NCBI GenBank assembly: GCA_035632955.1
Contig: DASQFU010000140.1
Location: 1 to 25,597 of the forward strand
DNA length: 25,597 nucleotides
Direction of reading: 5' to 3'
Source: DASQFU01 sp035632955
GTDB taxonomy: Bacteria > Eisenbacteria > RBG-16-71-46
In this document: piece after piece, positions 7,642 through 14,929 of the stretch
How the letters are laid out: every line of letters starts with the position of its first letter
Numbering within the stretch: the first letter of the stretch is position 1
Position numbers and translations under genes: made by a program
The notes under the pieces: generated by a model
What the model was told of the DNA's origin: nothing
Seen by the model: only the letters and a program-made list of their open reading frames with translations
Databases searched by the model: none

Positions 7642-8670
7642 CTACTTCAGGCTGTGAAGGTAGGCGACCAGCGCCGCGAGCTGGTTCGGCGCGAGCCCGA
7701 GCTTGGGCATGAGCGCGCCGGGCTTGCGCGCCGGTGGATCCTCGAGCCATTTCCCCAGCTGCTCGGGCGTGTTATCGAACATCGCGGATGCGATCGTCGT
7801 GCGACTGCCGATGTGGTTCAGGTTCGGCCCGATCACGCCCGGCGCCACGCCTTCGATCGTGTGGCAGGCGATGCAACCGACCTCGAGAAACACGTCTTTG
7901 CCCTGTGCGGCGAGCGAACCCGAATCCGGCTCCACCGGCGGCGCCTGCTGCGCGGCGACCCAGGCCTGGAACTCCTCGGGCGCGCTGACGATCAGCTTCA
8001 TGCGCATGTTGGCGTGCGAGGTCCCGCACAGCTCCGCACACTGCCCGGGAAACGCGCCGGTTTGCTCGGGCGTGAACCACATGTAATTGGTGTGGGCGGG
8101 GACCAAGTCGCGTTTGCCGCCCATGGCCGGAAACCAGAAGCTGTGAATCACGTCGGCGGTCTCGAGCGACAGCGCGACCGGACGTCCGACCGGAACGTGC
8201 AGCTCGTTGGCCGTGACAATCTTGAACTCGGGGTACTGAAACTCCCACCACCACTGGTGCCCGACGACCTTGACCTCGAGCGCGCCGGGTGGAGCCTTGT
8301 CCTGGGTCTTGAAGATCGTCAGCACGGTCGGGACGGCGATGAATCCGAGCACGATGGCCGGCGCGATCGTCCAGCCGATTTCGAGGCCGGTGTGTCCGTG
8401 CACCGGTTTCGGCTCCGGGAGGCCGGGGCGGTTGCGGAACCGGATCACGGCGACGATCAACGCGCCCTCGACCAGCACGAAGATCACGACCACCCACAGC
8501 GTGATGCTCTCGAGCAGCCTCTGCACTCCCCAGCCGACGTCGGAGCGCGGATGCAGCGAACTCTGCGGGAACTGGTCCTGGCAGCCCACGAGCAGCAGCA
8601 GCATCGGCACCAGCGCGATCGCTGCAGCCAGCACGCGGCGGGCGGTCAGGTGAGGCCTGCGGGCCGACAT
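7642..8670 (-). CDS. ctaC: Cytochrome c oxidase subunit II fused to cytochrome c (caa3 type)
   Basis: This 342-residue subunit receives electrons. The N-terminus has a lipobox (LLVGC), so it is probably a lipoprotein; two membrane spans follow (about residues 50-75 and 95-115). The cupredoxin domain carries the dinuclear CuA site, with a His in DVIHSFWFP and then CAELCGTSHANM at about 211-222. A C-terminal class I cytochrome c domain has CIACH at residues 266-270 and an axial Met candidate in ALMPKLG. The fusion defines a caa3-type oxidase, which can take electrons without a separate soluble cytochrome. ATG at 8670 has GAGGA a few bases upstream. It is the first gene of the oxidase set. Confidence 0.97.
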   Translation of the reverse strand: MSARRPHLTARRVLAAAIALVPMLLLLVGCQDQFPQSSLHPRSDVGWGVQRLLESITLWVVVIFVLVEGALIVAVIRFRNRPGLPEPKPVHGHTGLEIGWTIAPAIVLGFIAVPTVLTIFKTQDKAPPGALEVKVVGHQWWWEFQYPEFKIVTANELHVPVGRPVALSLETADVIHSFWFPAMGGKRDLVPAHTNYMWFTPEQTGAFPGQCAELCGTSHANMRMKLIVSAPEEFQAWVAAQQAPPVEPDSGSLAAQGKDVFLEVGCIACHTIEGVAPGVIGPNLNHIGSRTTIASAMFDNTPEQLGKWLEDPPARKPGALMPKLGLAPNQLAALVAYLHSLK

Positions 8671-8791
8671 GGGTCCTCGTACGCTCCGTCGAGACGTGAA
8701 CCGAAGGCAGGTTGGATAAACCGCGCGGGAACCTATCATGACCGACCGCCGGAGTGAAGAGCGGCCGTGGCGTTTCCGATCACCGCGACCG
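8671..8791 (-). promoter_or_regulatory. Spacer upstream of ctaC, probable oxidase promoter region
   Basis: These 121 bases are the only sizeable gap in the minus-strand run between ctaB and ctaG, so an internal promoter for ctaC-G is likely here. On the minus strand the AT-richest part is a CATGATAGGTT segment near 8738 and a GTTTATCC segment near 8720. I cannot match a confident -35/-10 pair. Confidence 0.35.
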
Positions 8792-9427
8792 TTAACGGCC
8801 GCGAAGAATCCGCAGCGCCTCGGTGCCGGTCACGAGCTGAAGTGGACCGAACTCGGCCACCGCCCGCCGCCCGGTATTGTCGGCGTCGCAGATCACGCCC
8901 AGGCCTGCGATGGCGTCCGGCGTCTGCCCGAACGCGCGCGCGAGATCGGCCTCGAGATCCCGAGTCTCTTCGCGCCACAGCGAGTCGGCAGGCGCGTGCT
9001 CGAGCACCAGCGTTCGGACGTTGCGGCTATAAGGGCTTCGGCTCCAAAGTCCGGAGCGCTGCGCCGGCGTCCATTGGTAGAGCAGCGCTCGCGTGCGCCA
9101 CGGGAACAGACTGGTGCGGACCACCAGCAGAACGCCGGCGGCTCGGTCGTCGCGCGAGCGCACTTCAGGGTCGGCTTCGTCCGGGTGGACGAGCACGCGC
9201 CAGCGCCACCGCAACACCACCCCGTGCGGATCGATTCGCAGCCGGGTGAGGAGCGCCGAGTTGTTGCCGAGCGTTTCGGCGTGCAGCGGAGCGTTGGCGG
9301 TATCGCCGAGCGCCACGTACGACGTGCGGCCGTGATAGCGGTGCTCGTGCCATTCGCGCCCGCCCCGGGCCTCGGGATGCCAAGGGAGCAGCAGCGTCGC
9401 CGCGATGACGGCGTTCCAGCCACCCAT
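8792..9427 (-). CDS. DUF3047-like protein
   Basis: This 211-residue protein begins with a short hydrophobic N-terminus (MGGWNAVIAATLLLPW), which suggests export or a membrane anchor. The central part VVLRWRWRVLVHPDEADPEVRSRDDRAAGVLLVV resembles the core of DUF3047, with a W.WrV strand and a charged DD motif, followed by LLYQW and a segment ending near LGVICDADNTG. DUF3047 proteins are predicted beta-rich and have no assigned reaction. The ATG at 9427 overlaps the stop of the glycosyltransferase by one base (TGATG), so they are coupled; GTG one codon earlier is also possible. I give no function. Confidence 0.7.
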   Translation of the reverse strand: MGGWNAVIAATLLLPWHPEARGGREWHEHRYHGRTSYVALGDTANAPLHAETLGNNSALLTRLRIDPHGVVLRWRWRVLVHPDEADPEVRSRDDRAAGVLLVVRTSLFPWRTRALLYQWTPAQRSGLWSRSPYSRNVRTLVLEHAPADSLWREETRDLEADLARAFGQTPDAIAGLGVICDADNTGRRAVAEFGPLQLVTGTEALRILRGR

Positions 9428-10095
9428 CACTGCGAGTAATGCCGCGCCAGCCGGCCGGGTGAAGCTCCCATGTGATAGAGGGCGAGCAGGCGCGCGTTGG
9501 TCGCGAGCTGTCGCCAGGGCCCATGACGGTGGAAGCGCCGCGCCGAGGTCGTCACGGCGAGCGGCAGACGGACCAGTCGGCCACGCCGGGCCAGCTTGAG
9601 GGCGAAGTCGACGTCTTCGAACAGCGCTCGCTCGTCGAAACCGCCGACCGCTTCGAAGTCCTCGCGCCGGCAGAACAGACCCTGATCGCCGAGATAGCAC
9701 GCGCGCCACGGCAGAGCGCTCAACGCCTCGAGCACGCGCAGCGCCGGGTGGCGAGCGTCGAAGAGGAGTCGGAACGCGCCGCCCGCGATCTCCGGCGTCG
9801 AGAGCGCCGCCTTCACGCCGGCCACGGCCCCTTCGGGCAGCCGCGAGTCGGCGTGCAGGAACAACAAGCAGTCTCCGCCCGCCGCGGCGGCGCCGCGATT
9901 GAGCTGCGCGCCACGCGAGGCGCGATCGCACTCGACCCAACGCAGCCGCCGGCAGTCTCGCAGCTGGCGCTTCGAGACGTCGGCTTCGCCGTGCGCGGCC
10001 ACCACGATCTCGTCCGCTGCCGTGCGCGAGAGCGCCGCGACGCACGCGAGCAGCGTCGCGCCTTCGGCATGCGAAGGAACCACGACCGATAGCAT
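9427..10095 (-). CDS. Family 2 glycosyltransferase, TIGR04283-like
   Basis: This 222-residue GT-A transferase starts with the nucleotide-binding strand MLSVVVPSHAEGATLLACVAAL. A DxD-like metal site follows in CLLFLHADSRLP, then LGDQGLFCRREDFEAVGGFDE and a possible catalytic region LFEDVDFALKLARRGRLVRL. The RGAQLNRGAAAA block and DQGLF motif resemble TIGR04283, a family named at first as a transferase associated with radical-SAM/selenodomain genes and later tied to arsenosugar biosynthesis. No membrane span is clear. ATG at 10095 overlaps the DUF547 stop by one base (TGATG). The GT2 fold is clear; the subfamily is from memory of motifs and the substrate is unknown. Confidence 0.82.
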   Translation of the reverse strand: MLSVVVPSHAEGATLLACVAALSRTAADEIVVAAHGEADVSKRQLRDCRRLRWVECDRASRGAQLNRGAAAAGGDCLLFLHADSRLPEGAVAGVKAALSTPEIAGGAFRLLFDARHPALRVLEALSALPWRACYLGDQGLFCRREDFEAVGGFDERALFEDVDFALKLARRGRLVRLPLAVTTSARRFHRHGPWRQLATNARLLALYHMGASPGRLARHYSQ

Positions 10096-10856
10096 CACCA
10101 GCTCCCGTTTAGCGACCAATCGTAGTGCAGGAAGCGCACCGGAAGGTCAGCTGCGAAGCGCTCGCGCCGCGGCCAGTGGCGCTCGACGAACGACTGGAGA
10201 CTTCCCTCCGCGGCCCGGAAGTCGTCTCCATACCACTTGAAGATCGACGATAACCCGAGCTCGCGCTGCGGGACGATGCGATTGCGGGTCGAATCGACGA
10301 GAAAACGACCGGCCGCGAGCTCGAGCTCCGCGTCCAGAGTGGCGCCGCGGAGCGCTCGTTGCGGCAACACCGGGCAGCTCGCCGATGCGCAGTTCAAGAC
10401 GAAGTGGACGCGCGGGTCACGGTAGCGGGCTCGCAGGATGCCATGCTCGATGTCGTTCAGTGAACGCGCCGCCCCTCCGGTTGGCCGTCGTTCACGAAAG
10501 AATCGTAGCGTCGGAACGAACAGAACCTTGCCGACGTCGAGCACACTCCGGAGGCCGGGGCGTTCGATCACGCCCAGGAGCACCCGGGCGTTGTAGGCGT
10601 TGACCCAGAACGCGATCTGTTCCTCCCGCGGCCAGTCGTCGGGACGCGCGTCCGCGCACGCGACCAGATAGCGGTCGAGCGCGCCACGGTCGCGCGCCAG
10701 CCCGCCGTAGTCGACCCGACCGTTGTGAAGGAAGCGCGATAGAACGGTATCGAACGTCGCATGGGAGAAACCGGACGGCGCCGCGTCGCGGCTTGGGGCC
10801 GCGACCGGCGGGGTGGCGAGAAGCAACGTCGCACCGAGGGCGATCGCCAGCCGCAT
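10095..10856 (-). CDS. Exported DUF547 domain protein
   Basis: This 253-residue protein has a signal peptide (MRLAIALGATLLLATPPVAA) and then the DUF547 domain. Recognised blocks are DYGGLARDRGALDRYL, QIAFWVNAYNARVL, SLNDIEHGILR, and VHFVLNCASASCPVLP with two nearby cysteines, and a C-terminal IFKWYGDDF. DUF547 proteins are usually periplasmic and their biochemical role is not established. The FWVNAYN and CAS-CP motifs suggest a conserved active site or ligand pocket. ATG at 10856 is 7 nt after the upstream glycosyltransferase stop, and the downstream GT2 start overlaps its stop. It is often found near TIGR04283-like transferases as far as I recall. Confidence 0.88.
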   Translation of the reverse strand: MRLAIALGATLLLATPPVAAPSRDAAPSGFSHATFDTVLSRFLHNGRVDYGGLARDRGALDRYLVACADARPDDWPREEQIAFWVNAYNARVLLGVIERPGLRSVLDVGKVLFVPTLRFFRERRPTGGAARSLNDIEHGILRARYRDPRVHFVLNCASASCPVLPQRALRGATLDAELELAAGRFLVDSTRNRIVPQRELGLSSIFKWYGDDFRAAEGSLQSFVERHWPRRERFAADLPVRFLHYDWSLNGSW

Positions 10857-10863
10857 GTCCCGC

Positions 10864-12363
10864 TCAGCGCTCGAATCGGTAGGCATCGACTCCCACGAAC
10901 TCCCGATAGCGCGAGCGGTCGAGCGACCGATTCTCGTACGCCTGATGCCATGCCAGGCGGTAGCGGCGGCCAAGCGTGCGCACGATCACGCCCTGCGTGT
11001 CGGACGAGTGCGAGAACACGACCCACACGCGCGCACGATCCGCGACCAGCCGTTCGAGCCGGGCTTCGGGATCCGCGCCCCACGGCTGGCCGAGCTCCGG
11101 GAACGGCAACAGGACGAGATCGGTACGCCGCGCGTAGTAATCGTACGCGTCGCGCTTCGAGTACCACTGGTTGAACAACACCAAATCGCCCGCTCGCGCT
11201 TCGCGCTCGATCGCGCGGACCGCCTCGCGCCAGCGCTCCTTGTTCACCTCACGGTAGTAGGACGCCAACTCGATCGCGCACAGGATCGTGAACGCGGCGA
11301 CGAGCGCCGCTTGCCATCGCACGGATCGCATCCGCGCCACACCGGCCGCCACGAGCAGATACCACGCCGGCAGTGCGCCCATGGTCGCGCGGCGGATGTA
11401 GGTCGGGAACCACAGATTCGAGATCGCGAAGGGGACGAACACCAGCAGCACGATCCAGAGGACCAGCAACTCCGCCACCCGGCGCGGGCGGACCGAATCC
11501 TCGCCCGTCCCGCCGACCCGGAGCGCGGCCCAGCCGAACCCGAGCAGCGACAGCGCGAGCAACGCGGGCGAGCCGGCGTAGCCGATCAGCGTCCCGCCGA
11601 GCGTGAGCCAGGTCGGTGCCCCGGCGTAGAAGCTGATCTGGACGAGATGGACTTGAGTGCGGAGCACCGCGAGCCAGGGCAGAAACAGCAACCCGAGCCC
11701 CGCCTGCGACAGAAACCAGACGGCGAGGTTGGGGCCGCGAGGCCGCAGTGGGCGGAATCGCGGCAGCACCGCGACCAGGTTCTGCGCCAGCACCGCGAGC
11801 CATCCGTAGCTGTGCGTGTACACCATCAACGCGGTCGCGGCCACGTACACCAGTGCGCGGCGCGTTCCGCCGTGTTCCATCCACGACAAGAACGCGACCA
11901 GCGACAGCAGTGTGAAAAATAGGTTCTGGGCGTAGGCGCGCGCTTCCTGCGAGTAGTGGACGTGGAACGGCGAGATCGCGAGCAGGAATGCGGCAAGCAG
12001 GCCGGTCTCCGCTCCCAGCCAGCGCCGGCCCAAGCGCGCGACCAGGGCGATGCCGAGCATGCCGAACACCACCGAGAGCGACCGGACCGCCGCCTCGGAC
12101 GACCCGAAGAGCCCGACCCAGAAGTGGAGCAGGAAGTAGTAGAGAGGCGGGTGGATGTCGTGCGAAGCGGCCGGCAGCAGCTCGGGGAGCGGCATACGGG
12201 CGAGCCGGATCGAGAATCCCTCGTCGATCCACACGCTCTCTCCGCCGAGATCGACCACGCGCAGCGCGAGCGCGAGCAGAAGGATGGCGGCGAGCGCCCA
12301 CCGGTGCCAGCCCGGGCTCGCGTTCCCCGAAACGACGGGCGTGGGACGCACCGAACCCGTCAT
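10864..12363 (-). CDS. GT39-like polyprenyl-phosphate-dependent membrane glycosyltransferase
   Basis: This is a membrane protein of about 499 residues with some 10-12 spans and a soluble C-terminal part of about 125 residues. Near the N-terminus it has SVWIDEGFSIRLA, with the catalytic Asp-Glu pair in the first periplasmic loop, and ASHDIHPPLYYFLLHFW, both diagnostic for the PMT/ArnT-like GT-C superfamily (PMT_2). FHVHYSQEARAY is another family block. These enzymes transfer a sugar from a polyprenyl-phosphate donor to lipids or proteins on the periplasmic side. ATG at 12363 was chosen because the hydrophobic first span follows directly; an in-frame start at 12438 would overlap ctaB. The acceptor cannot be read. 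Confidence 0.88.
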   Translation of the reverse strand: MTGSVRPTPVVSGNASPGWHRWALAAILLLALALRVVDLGGESVWIDEGFSIRLARMPLPELLPAASHDIHPPLYYFLLHFWVGLFGSSEAAVRSLSVVFGMLGIALVARLGRRWLGAETGLLAAFLLAISPFHVHYSQEARAYAQNLFFTLLSLVAFLSWMEHGGTRRALVYVAATALMVYTHSYGWLAVLAQNLVAVLPRFRPLRPRGPNLAVWFLSQAGLGLLFLPWLAVLRTQVHLVQISFYAGAPTWLTLGGTLIGYAGSPALLALSLLGFGWAALRVGGTGEDSVRPRRVAELLVLWIVLLVFVPFAISNLWFPTYIRRATMGALPAWYLLVAAGVARMRSVRWQAALVAAFTILCAIELASYYREVNKERWREAVRAIEREARAGDLVLFNQWYSKRDAYDYYARRTDLVLLPFPELGQPWGADPEARLERLVADRARVWVVFSHSSDTQGVIVRTLGRRYRLAWHQAYENRSLDRSRYREFVGVDAYRFER

Positions 12364-12416
12364 TGGATCATGCTGCCCGCCGCTCGCGGCTGGGCGCGGC
12401 GCGGGTGCAGCGCCGC

Positions 12417-13331
12417 CTAGACGGCTCTCGACAGCCACGCGCCGCGAACGACCGCGTCCAGGGTCAGCAGCGCGAAGAGAGCGAACAGGTAGAGAATCGA
12501 GAAGCGAAACAGGTGCACTGCATGCAGCGTCGTCCCAGTGCGCCGGAGGCGCAGCGCGTAATAGAGAAACATGCCCCCGAGCAACGCGGCCGGAATCGCG
12601 TAGACCAGACCGACGCTTTGCAGCGGCCAGAGGACCAGCGTCACCGGAATCAGGGCCAGGGTGTAGAGCACGATCTGGCGACGAGTCTCGGTCTCGCCGT
12701 GCGTCACCGGCAGCATCGGCAGATTCGCCCGCGCGTAGTCGTCACGACGATAGAGGGCGAGCGCCCAGAAGTGCGGCGGCGTCCACAAGAAGATGATCAG
12801 CGAGAGGATCACCGCCGGCAAACTCACCCCCCCGGTCACGGCGGCCCAGGCGATCAGCGGCGCCGATGCGCCGGCTCCCCCGCCGATGACGATGTTCTGC
12901 GGGGTCCGGCGTTTGAGCCACACCGAATAGATGACCGCGTAATAGATGATCGACGCCATCGCCAGCATGGCCGCGAGCAGATTCGTCAGGGTGACGAGCG
13001 TCACCCAGGCCAGGCCCGCGAGCGCGACTCCCAGCACCACGGCATGCGAAGGCGGCACCAGTCCCGAGGGCAGCGGCCGCGCCGCGGTACGGCGCATGAG
13101 CGCATCGATGTCGCGATCGACGTAGTGATTGAAGCTCGCCGCCGATGCGGCCGCGAACGTGATGCCGGCGAGCGCGCCCCACAGAACGTGCGGGGCCGGC
13201 CAACCACCGGCCGCCATCAGCAGCGCGGGGAGCCCGGTCACCAGGACGAGCGAGACGATGCGCGGCTTCGTCAGGTCGAGGTAGGCGAGCGCGAGTCGCC
13301 GGGCGCGCGGACTCGCCAGGGCGATGCTCAC
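12417..13331 (-). CDS. ctaB: Heme O synthase (protoheme IX farnesyltransferase)
   Basis: This UbiA-family membrane prenyltransferase of 304 residues adds a farnesyl group to heme B. It shows YLDLTKPRIVSLVLVTG at the first span, the prenyl-diphosphate site NHYVDRDIDALMRRTAARPL (NxxxDxxxD), YSVWLKRRTPQNIVIGG, and the second acidic/aromatic loop FLWTPPHFWALAL...YRRDDYARANLPMLP. About nine spans are present. The start is GTG at 13331, overlapping the ctaA stop by 4 nt (GTGA), so heme O and heme A synthesis are coupled. Length and motifs are normal for the family. Confidence 0.97.
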   Translation of the reverse strand: MSIALASPRARRLALAYLDLTKPRIVSLVLVTGLPALLMAAGGWPAPHVLWGALAGITFAAASAASFNHYVDRDIDALMRRTAARPLPSGLVPPSHAVVLGVALAGLAWVTLVTLTNLLAAMLAMASIIYYAVIYSVWLKRRTPQNIVIGGGAGASAPLIAWAAVTGGVSLPAVILSLIIFLWTPPHFWALALYRRDDYARANLPMLPVTHGETETRRQIVLYTLALIPVTLVLWPLQSVGLVYAIPAALLGGMFLYYALRLRRTGTTLHAVHLFRFSILYLFALFALLTLDAVVRGAWLSRAV

Positions 13332-14260
13332 CGCGCCTCCGCCGGCATCAGGCGAGTGGCCGCGGCCGGCAGGGCGGCGATCCGATAGGTCACGGTCACG
13401 AGCACCGCGAGGATCGCCGCCGCGTTCGCGAGGTGCGCGGCCGACAGCCACACCGGTGTGCCGAGGAAGACGTTGCACACGCCCATCACGACCTGGACGG
13501 CCGTCAGCCCGAGTGCCAGCGTGCCGCTCGCGCGGACCGCCCGATCGGGGGCGAGACGCGCGCGTGCCGCGGCGAACAGCAGCAGCCCGGTCAGCAGGTA
13601 CGCTCCGTAGCGGTGCAGCATCTGGAGGCCGACGAGCCCCTGAAGCGGCGGGAACCATTCACCGAAACACGTGGGCCAGTCGGGGCACGCCAGCCCGGCG
13701 TGATGCGTGCTCACGAGCCCTCCGAGCAGCGACTGCGCGTAGGCGAGCGCCGTGACGACTCCGAACGCCGCCAGCAGTCCGGGCGGGCGCGGCAGCGTGG
13801 ACGTTGGCAGCGGTTCGGCCTCCGACTGCGCCACTAGCGTCAACGTCAGCGTCGCCAGAAACAGCAACAGCGCCACGCCCAGGTGACCGCCCACGACCGC
13901 GGGATCCAGCAGCTTCCATACGGTGAGCGCGCCGAGCAGGATCTGCGCGCCGAGCAGCATCAAGGTCAGCGCGGCCAGCCCGCCGAGTCGCGCGCGCGTC
14001 ACCCGGTGGCAGAACACCCACGCGGCGGTGACAAACAGCAGCACGCTCACGAGCAGCGCCACCAGCCGGTGGAACCATTCGATCAGGACGTTGAACTGAA
14101 GCGGCGGGATCAGGCGCCCGTGGCACAGGGGCCAGTCAGGACAGGCCAGCCCGGAACCGGTGGTGCGAACCACCGAGCCGATCACGATCAGCCCGTAGAG
14201 CAGCAGCGTGCTGGCGAGCCCCAGGCTCGCGGCGATGCGAAACGGACGGATCGTGGACAC
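13328..14260 (-). CDS. ctaA: Heme A synthase (COX15/CtaA family)
   Basis: This 310-residue, eight-span protein oxidises the heme O methyl group to make heme A. It shows the internal duplication of the family. In the first half are VVRTTGSGLACPDWPLCHG, EWFHRLVA and GGHLGVAL; in the second half are THHAGLACPDWPTCFG, MLHRYGAY and AAHLANAA. Each half therefore has a Cys pair (CPDWPxC) and two heme-ligand His positions. The start is GTG at 14260, with GGGGAGA six bases before it. It is first in the minus-strand run that leads to ctaB and, further on, the oxidase. Confidence 0.96.
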   Translation of the reverse strand: MSTIRPFRIAASLGLASTLLLYGLIVIGSVVRTTGSGLACPDWPLCHGRLIPPLQFNVLIEWFHRLVALLVSVLLFVTAAWVFCHRVTRARLGGLAALTLMLLGAQILLGALTVWKLLDPAVVGGHLGVALLLFLATLTLTLVAQSEAEPLPTSTLPRPPGLLAAFGVVTALAYAQSLLGGLVSTHHAGLACPDWPTCFGEWFPPLQGLVGLQMLHRYGAYLLTGLLLFAAARARLAPDRAVRASGTLALGLTAVQVVMGVCNVFLGTPVWLSAAHLANAAAILAVLVTVTYRIAALPAAATRLMPAEAR

Positions 14261-14317
14261 GAAGCTCTCCCCGGAGGGACGGCCGGAGGCCGCGACGCTT
14301 GGGTTGGGATGCGCGCG

Positions 14318-14345
14318 ACGCTAGCATATCGGAAGAGCTTTTCAA
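14318..14345 (-). promoter_or_regulatory. Possible promoter for ctaA
   Basis: On the minus strand TTGAAA (14345-14340) is followed after 16 nt by TAGCGT (14323-14318), preceded by TGC as in an extended -10. The elements are imperfect, but they are the most AT-rich signal in the divergent ctaA/OsmC gap. Confidence 0.35.
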
Positions 14346-14381
14346 GTGACGCGCCCGCCCGGGCAGGAGCGTGGCGCCGCA

Positions 14382-14409
14382 GGGCCGATGCGCCGCGGCA
14401 CATCGGCCC
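14382..14409. promoter_or_regulatory. 9-bp inverted repeat upstream of the OsmC gene
   Basis: GGGCCGATG (14382-14390) and CATCGGCCC (14401-14409) are perfect complements around a 10-nt GC-rich loop. The element ends 31 nt before the OsmC start codon, so it is either an operator in the promoter or a hairpin in the 5' leader. There is no T-tract. Confidence 0.5.
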
Positions 14410-14440
14410 ACCCACGTCCGGTTCCGCGACGAGGTGCATC

Positions 14441-14905
14441 ATGAACGAACCGCTGTATCGCTCCCGCGCCACGCTGGAAGCGGTGGGACATCTTCACCGT
14501 CGGGCCCATCTCGCGACCGGAGAATCCTTGGACATGGGCGTCCACGGTCCGGTCGTGACGCTGTTCAACCTCGAGCCCGAGCGCGAGCTTCCGCTACCAG
14601 TCGATTTCATCGTCGCGGCCGCGGGTGGCTGAATGCTGGGAACCCTTCTAGGCGCGCTGGAGGCGCGTCAGGTGCATCTCGGTCGCGACCAACACAGTAC
14701 CGAAGTGGAAGGCATCAATCAGGTGCGCGACGGGCTGCCGGTGCTGACCGAAATTCGCGTTCACTATCGGTTGCGCATTCCGCCCGGGACGCGCGAGAAA
14801 GTCGACCGGGCGCTCGCCAGGCATCTCGAGCGGTGCCCAACGGCCGCGTCCCTCGAGGGCGCGGTGGCCGTGAGCTGGACGGCGGAGGTGGAAGAGGCGA
14901 CGTGA
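14441..14905 (+). CDS. Selenocysteine-containing OsmC-family peroxidase (UGA recoded as Sec64)
   Basis: Read as one frame with TGA at 14630-14632 translated as selenocysteine, this gives a 154-residue OsmC/YhfA-like protein. The sequence before the TGA (LPLPVDFIVAAAGG) and after it (MLGTLLGALEARQV) aligns across the family motif in which the peroxidatic Cys follows AAxGG. The TGA replaces exactly that Cys. The second conserved Cys is kept in LERCPTAASL (Cys132), 68 residues later, close to the Cys59-Cys125 spacing of E. coli OsmC. The family reduces organic hydroperoxides in the cytoplasm; Sec would raise peroxidatic reactivity. GAGGTG lies 4 nt before the ATG at 14441. A SECIS-like hairpin follows the TGA. 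A nonsense mutation or sequencing error is the alternative. Confidence 0.85.
14651..14669 (+). promoter_or_regulatory. Predicted bacterial SECIS element in the OsmC coding region
   Basis: GGCGCGC (14651-14657) pairs with GCGCGTC (14663-14669), giving seven pairs including one G-U, with a five-base loop UGGAG. The stem starts 18 nt after the TGA, and the loop 25 nt after it, inside the spacing I know for bacterial SECIS elements. The loop carries G within its first two or three bases, as SelB binding requires. A weaker lower stem (CCT 14644-14646 with AGG 14670-14672) is possible with a bulge. Confidence 0.75.
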
Positions 14906-14929
14906 TGCCGGCGAGCGGCTCGCCCGGCC

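Noticed and set aside
14441..14632. Two separate short genes (14441-14632 and 14633-14905), or an OsmC pseudogene
   Set aside because: Both parts belong to a single OsmC domain, the frame is unbroken and the TGA replaces the catalytic Cys with a SECIS-like hairpin after it. A recoded gene explains all of this better.
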